A DNA stretch of 64,000 nt, taken from contig QXJR01000003.1 in the NCBI GenBank assembly GCA_020975725.1, forward strand, positions 248,001-312,000. The letters are read 5' to 3'. Below the pieces are notes generated by a model. That model worked only from the letters and a program-made list of their open reading frames with translations. It ran no database searches and had not been told where the DNA came from. Position 1 is the first letter of the stretch. Each line of letters opens with the position of its first letter. The position numbers were made by a program, and so were the translations under genes. The DNA comes from Picocystis sp. L7 (Eukaryota; Chlorophyta; Picocystophyceae; Picocystales; Picocystaceae). This document shows, in pieces, positions 50,152 to 58,340 of this stretch.

Positions 50152-51243
50152 ATGCTGAAGTACCGCGGCAGCCGGAGCATGCGTGCGCGTTTGGTGATGG
50201 CGACCCTCTCCAGACGTGCTGTACGCATCGACGAGATCAGGAGCAGGGACGAGGATCCGGGTGTGCGGGATTTCGAAGCTTCCCTGCTGCGCCTGTTGGA
50301 GAAAATTAGCAATGGATGCAAGGTCGAAATCAACGAAACGGGAACGTCGCTTTACTATAGACCAGGCATACTCGTGGGAGGACATGTTACTCATGATTGT
50401 GGAACCTCGAGATCGATCAATTACTATGTCGAAGCGCTTGTTGTTCTTGGGCTTTTTGGGAAGAAGCCTGTAAGAGCCGTGCTCAGGGGAGTGACGAATG
50501 ACAACCTGGACATGAATTACGATAGCTGGAAGAGTTGTGCTATTCCATTACTCAAGAGGATGACAGGAGAGGCAGAATTCGACGTGAAGCTGACCAGAAG
50601 GGGTGCACGCCCTCTTGGGGGTGGTGAGATCCACCTTTCCGTGCCATTGGTCAAGGCACTCCTACCGGCCAATATAACCGATGAAGGGCTCATCAAAAGG
50701 GTGAGAGGAATAGCTTGGTCCGCCAAGGTCAGCCCCACCATGTTGAGTCGAGCCATTGACACATGCAGAGGGGTCCTGAACGACTTCTTGCCTGATGTAT
50801 ACGTGTTCACAGATCATCGATCAGGGCCTGATGCAGGGAAATCTCCTGGGTATGGACTGTCCTTGGTAGCAGAAACCACGACAGAGTGCACCTTGTCTGC
50901 GGATTTGGTGACTGAGCTAGAAGGAGAAGGTGCTGAGAAGCATGTAAATATCCCTGAGGATCTAGGCTCGAATGCAGCCATGATTCTTCTTGAAGAAATA
51001 AGGCGAGGGGGGTGCATTGATAGTTCATTTCAGAGCTTGGCGTTGTTGCTCACTGCCTTGGGCCCAGAAGAATCCTGCAAAGTGAGGATTGGCCCCTTGA
51101 CCGATGCAGGCATTGAGACTTTGCGGTTAGTGCGAGACTTTTTTGGGGTCACCTTCAGTTTGAAGCCAGACGTTAGCTCTGGCACTGTGCTTGCATCTTG
51201 CATTGGCTCAGGTATGAAGAACATGGCAAGAAGAGTAACATAA
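50152..51243 (+). CDS. RCL1: RNA 3'-terminal phosphate cyclase-like protein RCL1
   Basis: This 363-aa protein matches RCL1 in length (about 370). RCL1 is a U3-associated SSU processome factor needed for early pre-18S cleavage and has lost cyclase activity. Blocks seen are YRGSRSMRARLVMATLSRRA, GVRDFEASLLRLLEKISNG, SLYYRPGILVGGHVTHDCG, SINYYVEALVVLGLFGKKP, LRGVTNDNLDMNYDSWKSCA, KLTRRGARPLGGGEIHLSVP, VRGIAWSAKVSPTMLSRAID and SPGYGLSLVAET. The active cyclase's catalytic His near the C-terminus (HxxD-type) is not seen, as expected for RCL1. The ATG at 50152 begins at the family start. It is intronless. Confidence 0.93.
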   Translation: MLKYRGSRSMRARLVMATLSRRAVRIDEIRSRDEDPGVRDFEASLLRLLEKISNGCKVEINETGTSLYYRPGILVGGHVTHDCGTSRSINYYVEALVVLGLFGKKPVRAVLRGVTNDNLDMNYDSWKSCAIPLLKRMTGEAEFDVKLTRRGARPLGGGEIHLSVPLVKALLPANITDEGLIKRVRGIAWSAKVSPTMLSRAIDTCRGVLNDFLPDVYVFTDHRSGPDAGKSPGYGLSLVAETTTECTLSADLVTELEGEGAEKHVNIPEDLGSNAAMILLEEIRRGGCIDSSFQSLALLLTALGPEESCKVRIGPLTDAGIETLRLVRDFFGVTFSLKPDVSSGTVLASCIGSGMKNMARRVT

Positions 51244-51249
51244 ATACAA

Positions 51250-51600
51250 CGCAGAATATGCAGTTATGTACACCCAGTTCCGTACTTACTGTGAAAGTTG
51301 CAGGATCATTTGCTCTGTTTTCACTAGCATTACTTTTGGCATGGCTTCGTCGTCCTTCTCATTGCCAATGTTTGCCTTGAAATATGCCGCCCGTGAAGTG
51401 CGTTGTATGGATCAGATCTTCCCCACGGCAATGTGCAGGGTGCATGCCGAAAATTTAAGAGGTTAAACGTGTGCCCTGGGTTTGGCAGTGGCCCCGCATA
51501 AGGTGCTGCGCTAGTTGCATGCACTGCACCACCAAGCTTCTCAGCACACTTGTAAAGCAATTCGAATACATCCAAGCTTTCCATGCCCTGTTGAAGCGCA
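51250..51600 (-). pseudogene. Probable ETFA (electron transfer flavoprotein alpha) pseudogene fragment
   Basis: Minus-strand frames spell a degraded C-terminal ETF-alpha. ESLDVFELLYKCAEKLGGAV then HATSAAPYAG and PLPN match the family's ENFKLLxxLAEKLGGAVGAT, AAVDAGFVPN stretch. In another frame a TLHIAVG followed, after a stop, by SIQRTS and then NEKDDEAMPK matches LYIAVGISGAIQHL and VNKDPEAPIF. At least one frameshift (around 51463) and one stop (around 51417) interrupt it, and no upstream flavoprotein domain could be followed with certainty beyond about 51.9 kb. I read it as a host-gene relic; a functional copy is presumably elsewhere. Confidence 0.5.
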
Positions 51601-52172
51601 AGAGCGTTTCAAGCCCTATCGAGATCACTTCATTCTCCTCCTTGCTCTGGGGACATCCGTCTCAAGGGTTTCACAGAGGAGAGTTTGCAAAGCAAACATT
51701 ATTTCTCCATTGCATGCGCCAGCAGTACCCTTGTGCAAGAAATGTAAAACTCTGCAAGGTGATAGAATGAGCTTAACATGACTTTTACTTCATTGTGACA
51801 GGAGAATTCAAGCACAGATTGGGCAATCAAGGCTCAACTTGCGTAACATATGATACCTGGTACATTGGCGATCCCCAGAACCGCTGCAGCAAGGTGCGAG
51901 AAATCTTTTGTAGACGTACCTGATTGTCACCATGTCAATCATGTGACAAACCGGAGAGGAACTTGACTGCAGTCTAAAACATTATCCTTGCCTCATCTTC
52001 GTCTTTTGCATGGCACAGACCTGGCGTTGGTCAGGCTAGAAACCTGCTTCTCCACCTCATAGGGCAACTACATCCATATGCATGTAGACAGCTATCGCAT
52101 TGGTACAGCTTAAGGCTTACAATGTTTTAACACTAGTTTATTTCGTCACGCAGCGTTTGCATTGAATGCATA
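51601..52172. other. Spacer, possibly more of the ETFA relic
   Basis: No ORF worth naming is present. A minus-strand stretch near 51830-51900 (LAAAVLGIANVPGI) might be older flavoprotein sequence, but the match is weak. Confidence 0.3.
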
Positions 52173-52457
52173 TCAGAATCGTAGAGTCCAACTCATCAGT
52201 TTCTTTTCCCTTTCCATTGTCATGCATTGCGTTGGCTTGTAAGCAGCTCCTATTTTCCAAAACAAAGCAATAGTACCACTAACAGAGCCCTCGGGAGACT
52301 CCGCCCACGCTTGAATTTCGTTCCACTTCAACTGCATCTGAGAATTGATCAGGACAGGGAAGGTTGTTTGGGCTGGTAGAAGACACCGCTTCCGTGCAGA
52401 TATGAAGATGACACTGACAGTACCATCTGGATGACTGGCAAGCAACTCGGCGCACAA
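52173..52457 (-). CDS. Unrecognised ORF, perhaps an exon or relic
   Basis: These 94 codons lack an ATG start (the frame opens after a TGA). Composition is protein-like (ELLASHPDGTVSVIFISARK, FPVLINSQMQLKWNEIQAWA, SVSGTIALFWKIGAAYKP). No family was recognised. It lies just downstream of the DHHC gene on the same strand and could be a terminal exon of an unseen gene, a relic, or chance. Confidence 0.22.
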   Translation of the reverse strand: MCAELLASHPDGTVSVIFISARKRCLLPAQTTFPVLINSQMQLKWNEIQAWAESPEGSVSGTIALFWKIGAAYKPTQCMTMEREKKLMSWTLRF

Positions 52458-52509
52458 GTCCCTTCAAGCCTTGCTGTGTGTTGTGGATGGTGCAGCAACA
52501 TTCAAAATG

Positions 52510-53403
52510 CTATCTCATCATAATCCCTTGGGGAGATATCTCAAAACCATCTGGCAGAGGTTCCTGTGCATCTACATCACTGGGCACCAGGCCGGAAAGT
52601 TGACTCTCTGGCATAGAAGCACACCAGATTTCCCGAAAGTTTCTTGCGCATCCCCTGTCGTAGGGGTTGTGGTTCCCATAAGGTCGCTTTGTGTTCTCGT
52701 TGGTTGTCCTGCCCTTGCATTGAAGGTAGACATGGAAAAGAGTCAGACCTCCAAGAAACCAGAGAAAAATGAAAGAGATCAAAATCAACATGATCGCTGC
52801 AATCTGATCGCCTAGGCTGTCCCAATATGAGTTACCCTCTTCCTTGGCTTTCTTAATGATCCGGATGATCACTACCAAGGAAGAAACAAAAACCAGTATG
52901 CACAGCATGGAGGTCAGAGAAATAAACAACAAGAAGAACTTGTAATTTCTCATCCCAATGCACTGTCCGATGTACGGACAATGATGGTCAAACTTCTCTA
53001 TACAGTTGTTGCAGATTCTACAATGAGAGCATCTTGGGGGTCGGAATATCTTGCAGGTGTGACACCACTTTACCCTCACGATTGTGCCGTCTTCCAGTCC
53101 GTGGTCTCTAACCGTGGTCATGGGATCGATTGAGTTGGAACCGTTTTCTTTCAAGATGACCCCTGGATCCATTAGTGCAGTCGCGTACATGGAAGAAAAA
53201 CTTGCGGCCCCCAAAACGGACCCCAGCACGATGGTCGCTGCTCCAAGCACCGATGCCACCGTCGTGCAGTAAACGAGGACCGGAATCACGATGAGTAGCG
53301 TCGAGAACAGCAGATTCTTTCTGTCAGGTCCGAGAAGGCAGCGTCCCCCGCAACAGACCACGCTGTTTCCCACCAAGATCTTGTTCCCACGCAGTCGAGG
53401 CAT
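52510..53403 (-). CDS. zDHHC-type protein S-acyltransferase
   Basis: This 297-aa protein has four hydrophobic helices, two before and two after the cysteine-rich domain (about 31-50 and 52-72; about 155-178 and 205-230). The DHHC-CRD at 113-158 reads WCHTCKIFRPPRCSHCRICN, then FDHHCPYIGQCIGMRNYKFF, with the catalytic Cys at 142. A TTxE-type motif (TTNENTK) follows TM4. It palmitoylates proteins at Golgi, vacuole or plasma membrane. Tyr-Ile replace the usual Trp-Val after DHHCP and Gln replaces Asn in GNC, both unusual. ATG 53403 is close to the first TM. It is intronless. Confidence 0.93.
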   Translation of the reverse strand: MPRLRGNKILVGNSVVCCGGRCLLGPDRKNLLFSTLLIVIPVLVYCTTVASVLGAATIVLGSVLGAASFSSMYATALMDPGVILKENGSNSIDPMTTVRDHGLEDGTIVRVKWCHTCKIFRPPRCSHCRICNNCIEKFDHHCPYIGQCIGMRNYKFFLLFISLTSMLCILVFVSSLVVIIRIIKKAKEEGNSYWDSLGDQIAAIMLILISFIFLWFLGGLTLFHVYLQCKGRTTNENTKRPYGNHNPYDRGCARNFREIWCASMPESQLSGLVPSDVDAQEPLPDGFEISPQGIMMR

Positions 53404-54490
53404 GCTGCCTCGGCTTTTCCACCGGTCGCTTTCGAAACACTGGCGGTTACTCCGCCCTCACAGGAACGCGCACATGGACCTGCCAATTCTCCGCGCGGTT
53501 CTCGTGTGCTGCGATGGACGTGTGGGTTCGTTTTTTTTTGCCTTGTGATGTTTCGTCCTGCCCCCCTTCGGCCAGAGACCCCGCGTCCTTCGGACGTGAT
53601 AGGGTCGCCCCGTTTGGGAGTGATGGGTACGGCCCAGGGTCCCTGTCAAATCCACACAGATACGCCCCCGTTGAAAATCTGTCACGTGACTTACCGGGGC
53701 GGATCCTGGAGCACGGAAATACAATTGATGAAGCCTGGACACACGGGTGTGGAACCGATTGGGGGCAAGGGAGAAACCCAATCACCAGACCCTGGATTGG
53801 AAACAGTCGAACAGGGGATAGAAACGGGGGCTTTTGGAAAAGGAACTTACGTGAAATCGGAGCGAAGCTGCAATACGCGGCGCCATCTACGGCTTCCAAT
53901 GTGGGTGCGAGTGCCGTGGATGGAAGGGACCGAAGGTTGAAGTGGAAAAACATGGGTGCAAGGCAGGAGCGCTTGTTCCTTCAGCGTCCAACTAGGATTG
54001 GGAACTGAAGATCAAAATGCAGTGGCAGGGCCAACAGAACAGGCCAAAGAACACTGGGTCCCCTGTGCGGCTTCAAGATGTTAGGTACAAGCAAAGTCCA
54101 AAGCACAAGAGTTACGCCTGTGAAGGCAAGAGCTTGTGTGTGCCATGCCGAGTATGCCATTTGACACCACCACGGCGCGGATCCTTTTGACAAATGCCAC
54201 AGGCCACCTGGGCTGACAACGTTCTGGAGCTTGCCATTGCATCATTGTCCTGGCTACCGAATATGTTACTATCAATGACCACTTCAGAGATTGGTGCCAG
54301 TGCACACTCCAGTATCTTCCTTTGTCAAAGATCATCAGCAATCACGCAGTCAAAAATTTGCCATGCTATGGATTCGCCTCAGAGGCAGCAAAATGATGCC
54401 ACTAGACGCAAGGGAAAAACGGTCAATGCATTGCAAAAGGGGTGCGTCTTCATGCTAAGGCATGCAATTGCTTCACGAAAGTCACCGTGA
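53404..54490. other. Spacer between DHHC and RNase T2 genes
   Basis: This 1.09-kb region has Arg/Pro-rich shadow frames only, except a small hydrophobic frame at 53981-54160 (separate entry). It includes the DHHC promoter next to 53404. Confidence 0.4.
53981..54160 (-). CDS. Possible small membrane protein (59 aa)
   Basis: An ATG-started frame encodes MAYSAWHTQALAFTGVTLVL, then a second hydrophobic run (VLWPVLLALPLHFDL). One or two TM segments are possible. No family was recognised and no splice partner found. It may be a chance ORF. Confidence 0.2.
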   Translation of the reverse strand: MAYSAWHTQALAFTGVTLVLWTLLVPNILKPHRGPSVLWPVLLALPLHFDLQFPILVGR

Positions 54491-55316
54491 TCAAAACTGT
54501 GATAGAGAATATGACAGCTCGTGTGGCAACAGCACTTTCCTTGGGCAAGTCGCCAGGAAAAGATCTGAGTTCTGTACCGCATCGCAGCTGACAAAACGGA
54601 GTGCCTTGTCGATGCAGTACCGTACCTCGTACAGCTTGTTACCATCACAAACGATGACAGGAGAGGCCTGTACAGGTGGCGAAATTTTGAGAGCCTTCAG
54701 AATGTCCCCTCTTTCATAGATGCCACCACCGAGCGGCGAAATCTGGCTTTTTCGGAACCCTTCGATAAAGTCCATACTCTTGTAGAGCGACAGAGTGCTT
54801 GCGAAGAACTTCTGCATACTTGGAAGGATACTCATAGCACAGGTGCCATGCCTACTCCACTCGTGCTTCCACAGTGCATCCCTGTTCATTCCCTCCAGGG
54901 ATTCTGGCCAATACTTCTGCAGCTCTGTCTCCAAATCTTTGATGTTGTCTAGCCTAAAAGGCGGACCTGGACAGAACTGGGGCCAGGAACCGTTCCGGAA
55001 GGTTGGCCAGAGCCCGTGGATGAGAAATCCTTTGTTGTTTGCCTTGAAGCTGCAATGTGGCTTGTCCTGTCCCTGGATCATGCAAAAGCTTGGAATCCAG
55101 GAGCTATAGTGTGATAATGAGACGAGCGGGAATCCCTATCAGTCGTCTTTCTTTCGCGTAGGTACATTCGGATGTGCCAAGCACGTACAGTGACAAGTAA
55201 AAGTAATCGAAGTCCACTCCTCGTCCAACGACCTGCGTTTGTTCAAGGTGGATACCAGCGACAAACGTTGCAGAAGCCACGAGGCACACCGCCAATGCCA
55301 GGTGATACACACCCAT
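54491..55316 (-). CDS. RNase T2 family secreted ribonuclease, one intron
   Basis: The spliced protein is 246 aa. Exon 1, 55316-55189, encodes a signal peptide (MGVYHLALAVCLVASATFVAG) and DFDYFYLSL. An 85-nt intron, 55188-55104 (GTACGT...TATAG), is followed by exon 2, 55103-54491. Splicing restores the family's FDYFxLxLxWxPSxC start (FYLSLSWIPSFC). The catalytic CAS I motif is FLIHGLWP with His72; CAS II is WKHEWSRHGTC (121-131) with Glu124 and His128. The final block SPVIVCDGNKLYEVRYCIDK is conserved. The enzyme cuts RNA through a 2',3'-cyclic phosphate in the secretory pathway or vacuole. Confidence 0.92.
55104..55188 (-). other. Intron of the RNase T2 gene (85 nt)
   Basis: The donor is GTACGT and the acceptor CTATAG, phase 2. 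It joins the signal-peptide exon to the catalytic exon and creates the expected LSW sequence at the junction. Confidence 0.82.
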
Positions 55317-56814
55317 TATGCTTCGTCGGATCCAGCTCCTGCTCTGAGATGTGGATTCGGATGCGAGGAAGGGACACGTGCAGCTCGGATATTGTTTGAC
55401 CAACAGCCGCTTCGCTCGCCGCGTTCAACGAAGCAGACCGACGAAAGCTCCGATCCTATTTCGCACGCCGAGCTTGAAGTGGTGGTTCGTGCCCAGGTCT
55501 GGGCAAGGACCGTCACGCATGAACGCGCAAAAACTCGTCCAAGTCCAAATGTGGTAGCCGCGCAGCAAGTAAGGTGGTCGGCTGAACGAATGGTTCGTGT
55601 CGGAACGAAATATTCGTGTCGGAAAATCGCCCCGATAAACGAGGAAACCCACCTGCAAGCGATGAACCAGGCCATGTATGGTCAAAAGGAGAATGAATGC
55701 ATCGAGAAAATTCACCTCAGCGTGTGGAAGTGGCGAATTGCACCATGCAAAAGGGGCTAGAGTCACATGTAATGGAAGTCGACTAGTGAAGCAAGGCGTG
55801 CGAGTGCGGCCAAGCAAACACCAAGGCCTGTTTTGTGGAGTTGGCACTGGTCCATTGAGAGAAGTAGAAAAACATTCACTTGGGACGACTCCACAGATTG
55901 ATTAGCATGGCATGCAAACGAACATGTTGAGACACTTTGTCGATCCGATCTTCACGGCAATAACATTCCCCTCCCTTGCCATTTCTGAAATTTCCATTCG
56001 CTGTACTCATTTGCCGAAGCAAAAATCGAAGACAAACAACAATAATACGCATTAGCGTGGTTGCATGTCACATGAGAGCAAGAACGTGGAGTGAGGGAGC
56101 TCTTGTTCCTTTGGCACATGGGTCATACATCTTGGAGAAGTATTTGTCACATGTTTGTAATGGGATGGAAAGTTGAAATCGAAAACGAGTGCCACTCGTT
56201 AAGAAGAGATTAGTATATGGACCGCAAATGCACTATGATCGTGTACGTGGGCAATATCATGAAGCAGAGTGCGAATTGACTTTGTCATGACGATGTCCAA
56301 CCAAGCAATGCATCTCACAACGACGTGCTTTCGTTTCATGATCCCGTGACGGAGCAAGCAAGTCGCGTTTGATTGAAAAACCTTTCGATTCGGTGATTCT
56401 TTTGTGGCGAGGTTGGACAAGACCATTACTTTACTTTGTTTTTAATCGGTCACCATCGGTGTTGGTTTCTTGTTCGAGCCAATGCACACATCCATTCCAA
56501 TCTCAAACACGAACCGATCGATGTGATGGCCCGATCTAGAGCCACGTGCACTCGCACATGAACGTGTGGCTAGCGATTTTTTGCATTCCACCAGAGCTTG
56601 CAAACGGCTACTGGATCTTCCATGTGCCCGAATGGTATCCAGAGTTTGAGACCAAAGTACAACACTCCCATCTATGGTCATGCCACACCTTGACAGCTGT
56701 TGGCCCGCTGTGGGAGGGGCAAGAACCTGCCACTTGCACGCCTTCCTTGAACGGATTGGCTTTGATTGTGACTTCTCATCCTATATGCTTTTTGGGGGGT
56801 GTAGTTTCGATTGA
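55317..56814. other. 1.5-kb spacer between RNase T2 and SmpB; nothing recognised
   Basis: This is a moderately AT-rich central part with short frames only. The right end must hold the SmpB promoter. No RNA gene could be folded by eye. Confidence 0.4.
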
Positions 56815-57549
56815 ATGATCACTTGGTGGGAGTTTGACAGCATGGATGCAAGATGTGCGACAGGGAGAGGCGGGCATCGATCTGGAACGTTGCCGAGCGG
56901 TGGTCTGCTCGCATCCTTTGCTCGTGCGAGGGTCTCATGCGAATCCAAGGCACGTGTGCAGCGCATGAATGTCGGCGCTTCGGGGAGGACAACCCCGGCT
57001 GTGATCTGGCCAGGTCGAGGTTGGCGTCGCAATCACGAACGAGCACACCGGCGGGCCGATTCGGGTGTGTGCGCTGCCACTCAAAGTAGGAAGGGCGCGA
57101 ACAAGGACGTGTGCAGGAACAGAAAGGCGAGGTTCAATTACGAGGTGCTGGAGATCTTTGAAGCTGGTATCGAACTGAAAGGTTCGGAGGTCAAGTCAGC
57201 GCGGGCCGGCAAGATCAGTCTAGTCGAATCATTCGCGAGAGTGACCAATGGTGAGCTCATATTGCTTCAATGCAATATATCTCCGCACGGGAACACGGGG
57301 AATTACGATCAGCACGAGCCCACGAGGAAGCGAAGGCTCCTGGTCCACAAGAAGGAGATCCGGAAGCTGAAAGAGAAGCAAGAACAGCAAGGACTCACGC
57401 TGGTTCCATTGAGGATGTACTTTGCGGGCAGCTGGTTGAAAGTGGAGTTGGGATTGTGCCGAGGCAAGAAGACTTATGACAAACGAGAAACAATGAAAAA
57501 GCGGGACACGGACAGGAAAATAAACCAGGCTTTGAAGACAGGAATGTGA
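56815..57549 (+). CDS. smpB: SmpB, tmRNA-binding protein (organelle-targeted)
   Basis: This encodes up to 244 aa. Residues about 100-244 are a bacterial SmpB: NRKARFNYEVLEIFEAGIEL, GSEVKSARAGKISLVESFAR, LILLQCNISPHGNTGNYDQH, EPTRKRRLLVHKKEIRKL, LTLVPLRMYFAGSWLKVELG and GKKTYDKRETMKKRD. SmpB delivers tmRNA to stalled ribosomes in trans-translation. The 100-residue extension, which is Arg/Ser/Ala-rich, indicates import, most likely to the plastid because red-type plastid genomes can encode tmRNA (ssrA). Starts at 56815, 56842 and 56965 are all possible. AATAAAGG at 57573-57580 follows the stop. It is convergent with ISD11. Confidence 0.9.
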   Translation: MITWWEFDSMDARCATGRGGHRSGTLPSGGLLASFARARVSCESKARVQRMNVGASGRTTPAVIWPGRGWRRNHERAHRRADSGVCAATQSRKGANKDVCRNRKARFNYEVLEIFEAGIELKGSEVKSARAGKISLVESFARVTNGELILLQCNISPHGNTGNYDQHEPTRKRRLLVHKKEIRKLKEKQEQQGLTLVPLRMYFAGSWLKVELGLCRGKKTYDKRETMKKRDTDRKINQALKTGM

Positions 57550-57652
57550 CCGCTGGGCGACTGGAATCAGGCAATAAAGGATGAGACTCATCGTTCGTAA
57601 CACTCCATAATGCGTCGCAACACATTTATTGCTCTCTGTGCCAGGCCTGGTC

Positions 57653-58012
57653 TTAGTTGACCTTGAGGTCCATGATGCTCAACTGTGCTGGCGCGTACAA
57701 CTGGTAGACGGCCACCTGGCGTTTGGCCACTTCCAGCTGCTCCTTTCCTTTCTTCAGTGCTCTTTCCACTTCCTCTCCGACGTCGTTCCTGTGTTTCCTG
57801 AATTCCTCTTTCACTTTTCTCAAGGTGTACCTGGGTGGTGGTTTCCACCGTCGAGCACGGTCAGCCCCTTTTCCTCTCTCGGTTCCCCTTTCGATCCATG
57901 CGCTTCGCTTCTGTCGCGTTTTCACTTACTCCCTGACGTTGTAGTTCTTGAACTTGGTCCCTTCACGCAGCAGGGCACGATACAGCCGCAGCGCTTCTCC
58001 TGCAGCGGCCAT
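57653..58012 (-). CDS. ISD11: ISD11/LYRM4, cysteine desulfurase partner, one intron
   Basis: The spliced protein is 86 aa, close to the usual 90. Exon 1 (58012-57930) encodes MAAAGEALRLYRALLREGTK and FKNYNVR, with an intact LYR motif. A 99-nt intron, 57929-57831 (GTAAGT...CCCAG), is followed by exon 2 (57830-57653) with EYTLRKVKEEFRKHRND, then KGKEQLEVAKRQVAVYQLY and a short end, as in ISD11. ISD11 stabilises the NFS1 desulfurase with mitochondrial ACP, making the sulfur for Fe/S clusters. The unspliced exon 2 alone would read as an unrelated basic ORF. It shares a 328-bp divergent promoter with VAC14. Confidence 0.9.
57831..57929 (-). other. Intron of ISD11 (99 nt)
   Basis: The donor is GTAAGT and the acceptor ACCCAG, phase 2. 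It contains a CCCTTTCGAT (57886-57895), the same motif seen in promoters of the window. Confidence 0.85.
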
Positions 58013-58340
58013 GGTGTGGCCACGGCTGGTGCGCTCTGAATCGCACTGTCGAAGCATCGGTGCTGTACGAACAGGCCCTCCCGAAGTTCACGAACGAGTT
58101 AACCTTTGGTGGGGATCCAGGGCGTCGTCCCGTCCGGGAGGAAAGGGACGCTTGTTCGAGCCTCTTCCGGGTTCGAAAGGGAAAGACGAGCCGAACGAGA
58201 ACCGGATCGATCCTCCCTTCGAAACGGGAGAGGGAGGAGAAACGGAACCTGCCCCGTACGGGTACGCGTCGGATACGGGGGAGGGAGCCCGGAGGGGAGG
58301 GGGAACAACCGACGTCCTGGCGACGGTTCCGCCCAAGGCG
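58013..58340. promoter_or_regulatory. Divergent promoter region, ISD11 / VAC14
   Basis: This 328-bp spacer contains GTTAAC (58099-58104) and TTCGAAAGGG (58172-58181). The VAC14 frame is open through it but gives low-complexity Arg/Glu/Gly-rich sequence. Confidence 0.45.

Noticed and set aside
21902-58104. GTTAAC palindromes at 21902, 32588, 50071, 50090 and 58099 as a promoter element
   Set aside because: Only five copies were noted and a 6-mer is expected several times by chance in 64 kb; too weak to claim.
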